A DNA stretch of 21,678 nucleotides, taken from positions 1 through 21,678 of the forward strand of contig DHHG01000127.1 in the NCBI GenBank assembly GCA_002403175.1, in the 5' to 3' direction. The position numbers and the translations under genes were made by a program. Shown in pieces: positions 16,801 through 21,678 of this stretch (the stretch's first letter is position 1; each line of letters opens with the position of its first letter). The notes below the pieces were generated by a model that saw nothing but the letters and a program-made list of their open reading frames with translations, ran no database searches and was not told where the DNA came from. The stretch is from Syntrophaceae bacterium UBA4778. Its GTDB lineage: Bacteria > Desulfobacterota > Syntrophia > Syntrophales > UBA4778.

Positions 16801-16944
16801 CCAATCCATGCTCCCGGAAAGATCGAGGACAATCAAGGCATCAGGAGCAACCGATGTGAAAAGATCGGATTCGTCGGCAAAGGCCGAACCACAGATTAAA
16901 ACAGGAAGGACCACAAAGGCCATAACGGATATTTTTTTTAACAT
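13891..16944 (-). CDS. pilY1: Type IV pilus tip adhesin/assembly protein PilY1
   Basis: Exported 1017-residue protein expected at the pilus tip with the minor pilins, where it primes assembly and mediates adhesion or surface sensing. The ATG at 16944 has GGGAG seven bases upstream and gives a clean signal peptide (KKISVMAFVVLPVLICGSAFA, cut near 23). A von Willebrand A domain follows, with MIDAS motif DLSGS at 41-45 and ISDGADTF later. An EF-hand-like loop, DENGNGTIDGSD (93-104), sits inside it. The C-terminal half is the PilC/PilY1 beta-propeller, with a second calcium-type loop DRDNDGFIDTAYVGD near residue 745 and DLGANMWRF. A Gly-Thr-rich linker (GTGGTGGSGTGGNG) precedes the conserved end ILYWKDRR. 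It is the last gene of the pilus operon, 56 bases after pilX. Confidence 0.95.
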   Translation of the reverse strand: MLKKISVMAFVVLPVLICGSAFADESDLFTSVAPDALIVLDLSGSMDWNPAGGSSVYGDSTCSGPFYGSSGTGHNTNCSRREIAKRAIFKLLDENGNGTIDGSDETSLNVRIGYMRFYDASSDDTGGSYSSGSNKLIWGIGTKYSRIYCNSATSCSITSGSSTSNCVNGESANGGTPLASSLGEAKLYLDAHKASDNSASCRQKFVILISDGADTFACNGNGTETQTDMYKRRRESVAKVKAMSDAGYKVFVIGFGSSMPDYLEKTLNWMAYYGGTDNPNIANSGSTSGYLLSGTNLYPSGVTSCYTETSSLIGTSPNYFAAANDPGNTSLSGYAFLASNATELSQSLKTAISIIRESNYSFSQVSVQSNRTTDENYLYEGSFEPVNNEPFWHGHLKKYQINNDGSIGNMLIDAGTVLQSKSAASRAIKTTLTANTDNSVLIDFNQTNVAGLLGVSSTVENSVIGFIRGDSTYNIENWKLGDIFRSNPITVGAPSPYFFDRRDTGTVKGYDQFKESKRNRTRVIFAAANDAQLHAFRTSDMDEVWSFVPPNLLPRLQNMAHATHPTLLTHNTYVDGSLAVWDIWTGTGSGRTKQESEWKTILVLGEGRGGGTTLWSSSPNCETGFSDNYDADDYPHYCGIYALDVTDTTNPVFKWRLEPTASQAPYLGDPWNNMKIGRIKDGANERWVGFVGAGYSGDCGSGSGCSNLKGKAFLVVDLNNGNIIWSYTYGSTGYESGATMDKSIPAPAAIVDRDNDGFIDTAYVGDLGANMWRFKFCSHDPNDTCGISNWSGGRLFKASAQDLRPIYTKPAAAFDTVGNFWVYWGTGDKMDPTAANAQEKFYAVKDNDRTSTYEISDLDNITMGVFDPASTKKGWYFNFSGSGEKMLADPVVFNGVVYFTTYTPNQSANVCSREGSASIFAVKYTTGGGLFSGGERSTGIGTGMGTTPVLSHNPYGGTNMFFTVSGTGGTGGSGTGGNGYVNPVQYTCTSGGACSSTLGYDINSMTNILYWKDRRLQ

Positions 16945-17000
16945 ACATATTCTCCCATATGAACGAATGCTGTGCACAATTGCCTTGTTCTGCTTGAGAT

Positions 17001-17450
17001 TTATCTATATCCCGTACCTGCATCGACGGGACCAAAGCCGATCCCGACTGTAACATCCATCCTCGTGCCCGTTGCCGTATCCTGGCCTGTAATATTGGTG
17101 GAAAAATTTGAGCGTACGTAATTCATTGTTGCATCAAAACCCGGCGCCGGGACCTCGGGAGTTGTCGTTGATTGAGTTGGAACCGAGCTGGAATAAACCA
17201 GGTTCGGATTGTTCGGATCGGCTTGAGCATTGGTTACGGCTACCCTTGCATTCGGATCAAAGGTACTCATGATCTGATGAATCCCCGTTTCGGCGGCAGA
17301 CTCCGCCCTTTTTTCTGAAACCAGGTTAGCGCTCATCTGAATATCCTGTCCGGTCATAAGAAGAGCCAATACCCCAAAAGCCATAATAATCATGGTGGCC
17401 AGCAAGGCCGCGATCAGTGCAAAGCCCTTATTGGTGTCTCTCATGTACAT
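17001..17450 (-). CDS. pilX: Minor pilin PilX
   Basis: 149 residues with a class III prepilin leader cut after NKG, exposing FALIAALLATMIIMAFGVLALL. Position +5 is Ala, not Glu, as is usual for PilX and GspK-type tip pilins, which cap the fibre. The following VSEKRAESAAETGIHQIM is typical of the PilX N-terminal domain. The remainder is Thr/Pro-rich and short. AAGGGA is five bases before the ATG; the gene begins nine bases after the pilW stop. It likely joins PilV, PilW, the FimT-like protein and PilY1 in the priming complex. The symbol is by position and N-terminal pattern. Confidence 0.85.
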   Translation of the reverse strand: MYMRDTNKGFALIAALLATMIIMAFGVLALLMTGQDIQMSANLVSEKRAESAAETGIHQIMSTFDPNARVAVTNAQADPNNPNLVYSSSVPTQSTTTPEVPAPGFDATMNYVRSNFSTNITGQDTATGTRMDVTVGIGFGPVDAGTGYR

Positions 17451-17459
17451 CGAAATCCC

Positions 17460-18125
17460 TTAATAAGGTGAAGCGATGGCGTGGTTCCTTGGAACTACGC
17501 TGGTCGTGTATATCGTTGTTATAGGCTGATTCGACATGGCAGAGTTCTGAGCGCTCTGAACAATGAGGGTGATCAGCACCCTTTTGATATCGGGGATATT
17601 GTTCGTGGCATTTCCGTCCCGATCGAAGTATTGAAAGACAGGCGTATTCCCGTTAACGACTCGGACGGTCCTAGTTGCCGAATTCTCACCCAGAAAAGAC
17701 TCTGCATTACCACAACTGGTACTTCTTGTGATCATTTGATTATTCGCATTATAATTATAAGTAATTATTTCACTGCCAGTATTGTCAATAGCTGTATTTT
17801 CATTAATATCCATTTCCACCGTGATGGTCGTTGATGTCGCCTGCTGAATCCCTTTATTTGCCTGAACCCCGGTTCCCGCCCCCCCACAACCGACACTGCA
17901 CCACATGTTGGTTGTATAACTAGGATTATAGGACGCCATCCGAATCTCGGATGCCATTATCTCGAGCGCAGTTCTAGCATCCTGGCTGGAACTGATTTTT
18001 CGATCGATCGAAACCGAGGAGCGCTGGCTCACCTCGATACTTGTATAAATCGCGGCAAGAACAATTAATCCAACAGTCAGACTGATCAGTATCTCAATGA
18101 GTGTGAATCCTTTGTCACTATTCAT
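17460..18125 (-). CDS. pilW: Minor pilin PilW
   Basis: 221 residues. The leader MNSDKG is followed by FTLIEILISLTVGLIVLAAIY, with Glu at +5, and then EVSQRSSVSIDRKISSSQDARTALEIMASEIRMA, the PilW/GspJ-type helix. The globular part has a Cys pair (MWCSVGC) and TYNYNANNQMITRSTSC, YFDRDGN and a VLITLIVQS strand. The start overlaps the pilV stop by four bases (ATGA), a clear coupling signal. It is probably part of the sub-tip complex. Confidence 0.9.
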   Translation of the reverse strand: MNSDKGFTLIEILISLTVGLIVLAAIYTSIEVSQRSSVSIDRKISSSQDARTALEIMASEIRMASYNPSYTTNMWCSVGCGGAGTGVQANKGIQQATSTTITVEMDINENTAIDNTGSEIITYNYNANNQMITRSTSCGNAESFLGENSATRTVRVVNGNTPVFQYFDRDGNATNNIPDIKRVLITLIVQSAQNSAMSNQPITTIYTTSVVPRNHAIASPY

Positions 18126-18550
18126 GTGCCAGACCCAAAAACGTCTTGCTTGGTAACAACAATACTCCCTGAAATTCCGGTCGCATTGCCGGGCCAGGTT
18201 ACTTGAGATGTAATGCGCCAGACCTGTGTACCCGCATTCGCAATGGTTGTCTGAACGGTATAGGCAATATCTCCCGTCTGGACCGTAGACTGCCCACTGG
18301 TGAAGATGGTTCGGGATACCGTTCCAAGTGTCGGGTTAGTGGAGCTCGGCAACCGCATGATACTATACTCTTGAGCTTCCAGTTCACTCGCGAGAACCCC
18401 CGCAGCCCTTCCCAGATAGTCGGTCCTCGCTGCCAACCTCCAGGCATTCGGCTGAAGCGACATAACGGACATGATCGCAATGGAAGTGAGCATAATCGCC
18501 ACCATCACCTCTACCAGGCCCGTTCCTTTATTGCATTTGATAAGTGACAT
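18122..18550 (-). CDS. pilV: Minor pilin PilV
   Basis: 142 residues with the leader MSLIKCNKG cut before TGLVEVMVAIMLTSIAIMSV (Glu at +5). RTDYLGRAAGVLASELEAQEY matches the PilV/GspI N-terminal helix. The gene starts 23 bases inside the preceding pseudopilin gene with AGGA just upstream and overlaps pilW by four bases, so translation is coupled at both ends. It is expected to bridge the tip pilins to the shaft. Confidence 0.88.
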   Translation of the reverse strand: MSLIKCNKGTGLVEVMVAIMLTSIAIMSVMSLQPNAWRLAARTDYLGRAAGVLASELEAQEYSIMRLPSSTNPTLGTVSRTIFTSGQSTVQTGDIAYTVQTTIANAGTQVWRITSQVTWPGNATGISGSIVVTKQDVFGSGT

Positions 18551-19034
18551 TTATCCTACCTGTGATATTGGTGACGATCGTCGCTGTTGAACCAAGCGAA
18601 TTCGTTAAAACGAAAGTGCCTGCCAAGCAAGTCCCCCTCGGTTGAAAAGTGATTCGGGGAATGCTGGTATTACTAATATTGACTCCCCTGCCTTCCACTG
18701 AAAGATCCTTAGTCTGGATCGTATTATACGGCGTTCCTGTTGCAGTACCCTGATCTATTGTGTAAGTTGATGCAGGGAGTGTCGGGAAGGAAATTCTATA
18801 TTGTATTTTCTCCGAAATGGCCCTTGTCTTTAGCCTGACTATATCCGACGTAAGTTCCCGCGTTGCCGTCCTGAGATTGGAGTTTTGCACATAACGTTGC
18901 CAGGCGGGGATGGCAATGGTCGAGGCAATCGCGAGAAGAGCGATTACGATCATAAGCTCCACAAGGGAATAGCCTTTTAGCATATTGTTGGAATGCATAA
19001 TACCCGCTGGCTTAGGAAGACAAATCATTTTCAT
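18528..19034 (-). CDS. FimT/GspH-like minor pilin
   Basis: 168 residues from the ATG at 19034, chosen because it overlaps the pilD stop in TGATG and has AGGGG five bases upstream. The frame continues 63 codons further into pilD, but that part is unconserved. The leader is 19 residues (MKMICLPKPAGIMHSNNMLKG), long for the class; an internal ATG at 18998 would shorten it to nine. The mature protein begins YSLVELMIVIALLAIASTIAIP with Glu at +5, then RTATRELTSDIVRLKTRAISEK, as in FimT/GspH. A typical RITFQPRGTC stretch is also present. It belongs to the minor pilin priming set; a PilE-type pilin is absent. Confidence 0.88.
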   Translation of the reverse strand: MKMICLPKPAGIMHSNNMLKGYSLVELMIVIALLAIASTIAIPAWQRYVQNSNLRTATRELTSDIVRLKTRAISEKIQYRISFPTLPASTYTIDQGTATGTPYNTIQTKDLSVEGRGVNISNTSIPRITFQPRGTCLAGTFVLTNSLGSTATIVTNITGRINVTYQMQ

Positions 19035-19801
19035 CAATATCCCCTGAAGAGCAGTTCTACTGCTTTTGTCCCCCAGAACAAATAGGCAATTGCCGCTGCA
19101 GACAAAAAAGGACCGTAAGGTATTGCATATTTCATATTTCCTTTTTCTTTGACCATGATCGCTATTCCGATCAATGAGCCAGACAATGAACTGAAGAAAA
19201 GAATAAAAATCAGGGATTTCCACCCTAGAAAAGCACCCAGCATGGCGAGGAGCTTGACATCACCCATTCCCATACCGTCCCGTTTCGTGAAAAGGCGATA
19301 TCCAAAGGAAATAAGGAAAAGCGTTCCTCCACCGATAATCAATCCAAGGAGGGCTTCCAGGAAGTCCATTTTCAATATAAAAACCGCCGCTAGGAAAAAA
19401 ATTGGAATCCCCGGCAAAGTGAGCATGTCCGGTATGATCTGATAATCGAGATCAATAAAGGTAATCACAAGCAGAACGGCACTGAATATGAATACGGCAA
19501 GGAGTTTCAACGTCAGACCATATTTCAGGTAAAGCGCCGCTAAGAGAAGACCTGTCAAGAGTTCGACAATTACATACCGAGGAGAAATCGGCTCATGGCA
19601 ATCGCGGCATTTGCCTCCAAGAACCAGATAACTTAGGATAGGAATATTATCATATGGTCTGATCGGCCGACCGCACTTCGGACAAGAAGATCTGGGCCTT
19701 GCGATCGATTTGCCTTGAGGGATCCGGTAAATACAGACGTTGAGGAAGCTACCGATTACTGCCCCGAAAATGAACAAAATGATACCCAGGAGATAAATCA
19801 T
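19034..19801 (-). CDS. pilD: Prepilin peptidase/N-methyltransferase PilD
   Basis: Inner-membrane aspartic protease that removes the positively charged leader from prepilins and N-methylates the new N-terminus. The ATG at 19801 (255 residues) has AGGA about ten bases upstream; a TTG six codons earlier is less likely. The methylase region has the four-cysteine CPKCGRP...KCRDC motif (C40, C43, C65, C68). The catalytic aspartates are in TFIDLDYQIIPD (D117 or D119) and GMGMGDVK (D181). About eight hydrophobic segments are visible. It heads the minor-pilin operon and so provides the processing enzyme for the downstream proteins; more usually pilD sits with pilB and pilC. Confidence 0.95.
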   Translation of the reverse strand: MIYLLGIILFIFGAVIGSFLNVCIYRIPQGKSIARPRSSCPKCGRPIRPYDNIPILSYLVLGGKCRDCHEPISPRYVIVELLTGLLLAALYLKYGLTLKLLAVFIFSAVLLVITFIDLDYQIIPDMLTLPGIPIFFLAAVFILKMDFLEALLGLIIGGGTLFLISFGYRLFTKRDGMGMGDVKLLAMLGAFLGWKSLIFILFFSSLSGSLIGIAIMVKEKGNMKYAIPYGPFLSAAAIAYLFWGTKAVELLFRGY

Positions 19802-19843
19802 ATCCTCAAATTCCTGCAATTGTATCTATTCTTAAGCAACCGG

Positions 19844-20299
19844 TTAACCATCTTTTCTGTTCCAGTCATAAGGGATATCGTTTTCATGCGGATGCACCCG
19901 GAACTCGTCCGGTTCTTTGTAATCGTAAACCTCAGTCGGCGTGTTCACTACGATAGCCTCTTCAGACGATATGCACTTAAAGCCGTGATAAACATAAGGT
20001 GGAATATGGACAAGGATCGGATTGAATTCACCGACAAAGAATTCATTGACTTCACCACGCGTTTCTGAATTTTCCCGTCCATCATATAAAACGATTTTCA
20101 TCATTCCCTTAACCACAGCCATATTGTCGAATTGTCGCTTGTGATAGTGCCATCCCTTAACGACTCCAGGGTATGCTGTGGTCATATAAACCTGTCCGAA
20201 CTGTTTGAAATATTCATCATCATTGCGAAAGATTTCCATTAACCTTCCCCGCTCATCAGGAATGACTTTTAACTTTTTTATTTTAACTCCGTTTATCAT
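19844..20299 (-). CDS. RmlC-like cupin, dTDP-4-dehydrorhamnose 3,5-epimerase family
   Basis: 151-residue cupin. The ATG at 20299 has an excellent ribosome site (GGAGGTGAT) about eight bases upstream; the frame to 20347 is not needed. Family elements are DERGRLMEIFRNDDEYF, VYMTTAYPGVVKGWHYHKRQ (His51 and His53), KGMMKIVLYDGR, VHIPPYVYHGFKC (His105) and EPDEFRVHPHENDIPYDW at the end. It is shorter than classical RmlC and may act on another nucleotide sugar for surface polysaccharide; no rml or other sugar genes flank it, so the substrate cannot be inferred. It lies 42 bases before pilD on the same strand, and could be the first gene of that transcript. Confidence 0.85.
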   Translation of the reverse strand: MINGVKIKKLKVIPDERGRLMEIFRNDDEYFKQFGQVYMTTAYPGVVKGWHYHKRQFDNMAVVKGMMKIVLYDGRENSETRGEVNEFFVGEFNPILVHIPPYVYHGFKCISSEEAIVVNTPTEVYDYKEPDEFRVHPHENDIPYDWNRKDG

Positions 20300-20332
20300 A
20301 TCGGTATCACCTCCATGAATCCTTAATTTATA

Positions 20333-20348
20333 TGTGACAGGGGTCACA
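20333..20348. promoter_or_regulatory. Perfect CRP-type operator palindrome
   Basis: TGTGA (20333-20337), six bases, TCACA (20344-20348) matches the CRP/FNR-superfamily half-site layout exactly. It lies 34 bases before the cupin start codon. With the promoter candidate next to it, the site would sit just downstream of the start point, a repressing position. It also lies about 220 bases upstream of ribD. Confidence 0.45.
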
Positions 20349-20358
20349 ATATTTCTGA

Positions 20359-20388
20359 TTTATATTCAGTTAAGCGCATTCAGAGCAA
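20359..20388 (-). promoter_or_regulatory. Promoter candidate for the RmlC-like gene
   Basis: On the minus strand TTGCTC (plus-strand 20383-20388) and TATAAA (20359-20364) are 18 bases apart; the -10 matches five of six bases, the -35 about half. It places the start point next to the CRP-type palindrome. Confidence 0.42.
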
Positions 20389-20540
20389 TTGATTCGGCAA
20401 TCCACGAGGAGCCCATGAATCCAATGACCTACTAGATCGGAAGATGGATCTTGGCACTTAAACAACATGGTAACTTTTCCAATGCCCCTGAATTGAAAAT
20501 GATTGAAACTTTAAAGGATATCATGTACCCATTCAAATAA
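20373..20540 (+). pseudogene. Possible 3' remnant of an unidentified gene
   Basis: In one plus-strand frame the text SAFRAIDSAIHEEPMNPMTY, an in-frame TAG (20433-20435), then IGRWILALKQHG, NFSNAPELKMIETLKDIMYP and FK before a TAA at 20538 reads like protein. The composition looks coding and both halves share one frame. No start codon or ribosome site is evident. I do not recognise the family. It may be the tail of a decayed gene, or chance; it overlaps the promoter candidate for the divergent cupin. Confidence 0.25.
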
Positions 20541-20565
20541 AAAATAAATGTTATGAAAGAAAAAA

Positions 20566-21669
20566 ATGCTTCGGGAAAAAACTGATGAATTTTTTATGTA
20601 CCGGGCTCTGAGACTCGCGAAACGGGGGAAAGGCCGTGTAAGCCCCAATCCGATGGTGGGAGCTGTCATCGTAAAAAAAGGCGAGATCATCGGCGAAGGA
20701 TATCACCAGCAATATGGCGGACCTCATGCAGAAATCAATGCCATCAGCAACAGCCCGGAATCTCTAAAAGGGTCTTCCTTTTACATTACGCTGGAGCCCT
20801 GCACTCATTATGGAAAAACGCCACCCTGTATCGAAAGCATTCTGAAAATCAAACCTGCGGAAGTGATCATAGGCACACCCGATCCCAACCCTCTCGTTTC
20901 AGGACGGGGCATACAAATCCTGAAAGAGAACGGAATCCATACAAAGGTCGGCATTCTCGAGAACGAATGCCGAATATTGAATGAAAAATTTTTCAAATTT
21001 ATCCAGCATGCCATTCCATTTGTCACGCTCAAATTTGCTCAGAGCCTCGACGGACGGATTGCTGCTGTTTCAGGTGACTCTAAATGGATCAGTTCGGAAC
21101 CGTCCCGAAAGCTGGCGCATCGGGAAAGAAGTCTACACGATGCGGTTCTTGTGGGGGCGGGAACGGTTATTGCTGATGATCCGGATTTGACAGTACGTCT
21201 GGTACGTGGGAAAAATCCAATCAGGATAATACTCGATTCAAAACTCAAAATACCCCTTTCTGCACGTATCCTTAAAAATCAGAATACCGCAAAAACTATT
21301 ATCATCTCAACAGCAGCCAGCCGGAATCAATCCAAATTATCTGATCTTCAAAAAATGGGAATAGAGATTCTCGAAATCGATTCAACGCAAGGGGGACAAA
21401 TCGACCTTGCGAAGCTTCTTCCTGAACTGGCGAAAAAAGGACTCTCCTCCATCCTGGTGGAGGGAGGCTCAGAAATTATTACATCCTTCCTGAAAACGAA
21501 GATTGCAGACAGACTTCTTGTTTTTACCGCCCCCAAACTAATAGGAAAGGGCATTGAAGCTATCGGCGATCTCGGGATTAACCGCATTGAAGAGGCCATC
21601 CGTCTGGAGTTCCGGAAAGTATTTCAAAAAGAAGGGGATCTTGTGATCGATGCCCGGATTCTGAAATGA
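20566..21669 (+). CDS. ribD: Bifunctional riboflavin deaminase/reductase RibD
   Basis: Catalyses two steps of riboflavin synthesis: deamination of diaminohydroxyphosphoribosylaminopyrimidine, then NADPH-dependent reduction of the ribosyl chain. The 367-residue protein has an N-terminal cytidine-deaminase-like zinc domain (about 1-145) with PHAE (H54, E56) and EPCTHYGKTPPC (C79, C88). The reductase domain (about 147-367) has VTLKFAQSLDGRIAA, DSKWISSE, DAVLVGAGTVIADDPDLTVR and ILVEGGSEIITSFL. The ATG at 20566 has only a weak purine site. No FMN riboswitch is visible upstream. It is the only plus-strand gene in the window; ribE, ribBA and ribH usually follow and would lie to the right. Confidence 0.97.
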   Translation: MLREKTDEFFMYRALRLAKRGKGRVSPNPMVGAVIVKKGEIIGEGYHQQYGGPHAEINAISNSPESLKGSSFYITLEPCTHYGKTPPCIESILKIKPAEVIIGTPDPNPLVSGRGIQILKENGIHTKVGILENECRILNEKFFKFIQHAIPFVTLKFAQSLDGRIAAVSGDSKWISSEPSRKLAHRERSLHDAVLVGAGTVIADDPDLTVRLVRGKNPIRIILDSKLKIPLSARILKNQNTAKTIIISTAASRNQSKLSDLQKMGIEILEIDSTQGGQIDLAKLLPELAKKGLSSILVEGGSEIITSFLKTKIADRLLVFTAPKLIGKGIEAIGDLGINRIEEAIRLEFRKVFQKEGDLVIDARILK

Positions 21670-21678
21670 TTTTGTTAT

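Noticed and set aside
19035..19223. 63-codon N-terminal extension of the FimT-like pilin
   Set aside because: It runs antiparallel to no signal, lies wholly within pilD, and would bury the prepilin leader; the TGATG overlap start is far better.
20348..20565. FMN riboswitch upstream of ribD
   Set aside because: The conserved RFN-element core and helices could not be found in this stretch.

Overview
The window looks like chromosomal core DNA from a Gram-negative member of the former Deltaproteobacteria (Desulfobacterota), possibly a Syntrophales relative. The reasons are the gene order ffh-rpsP-khpA-rimM-trmD-SPOUT methyltransferase-rplS-rnhB-yraN, a type IV pilus tip and minor-pilin operon, a lipoprotein plus FecR-domain envelope cluster, and the sequence character of ThrRS and PilY1. 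The phylum is inferred from gene order and protein character; no database was searched. Except for ribD at the right end, every gene lies on the minus strand, so transcription runs right to left.

Right to left: ribD (riboflavin synthesis) is divergent from an RmlC-like cupin epimerase. The roughly 270 bp between their start codons hold a perfect CRP-type palindrome (TGTGA-N6-TCACA), a promoter candidate and a possible plus-strand gene remnant. Next is a tightly packed pilus operon: pilD, a FimT/GspH pseudopilin, pilV, pilW, pilX and pilY1. Its junctions overlap or nearly touch, which points to translational coupling. These genes make the priming and tip complex and the prepilin peptidase; no major pilin or motor gene is present. 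A 49-residue four-cysteine protein follows, with its own consensus -35 box and a very strong bidirectional terminator behind it.

The central block (argS, a SPOR-domain protein, ffh, rpsP, khpA, rimM, trmD, a Tm1570-type SPOUT RNA methyltransferase, rplS, a doubtful 69-codon ORF, rnhB, yraN, rsmI) is a translation, ribosome-maturation and protein-targeting superoperon. Oddities here are an 11-G homopolymer inside rimM, a SPOUT methyltransferase with no in-frame ATG or GTG near its start, and two GCAAGC-cored palindromes between that gene and rplS.

The left part holds a three-gene envelope cluster: an unknown 121-residue acidic protein, a GNA1162/DUF799-type lipoprotein and an exported FecR-domain protein. 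This is the least characterised set in the window. It is followed by pgsA (phospholipid synthesis), a tRNA-Val(GAC) with a consensus-like -35 box and a hairpin terminator, and the 5' 60 percent of thrS, cut by the window edge.

Most of the window is ordinary housekeeping DNA. I saw no insertion sequence, CRISPR array, phage gene, toxin-antitoxin pair or defence system, and nothing that clearly amounts to a new system. The items most worth a second look are the envelope cluster, the small cysteine protein, the non-canonical start of the SPOUT methyltransferase and the CRP-like operator.
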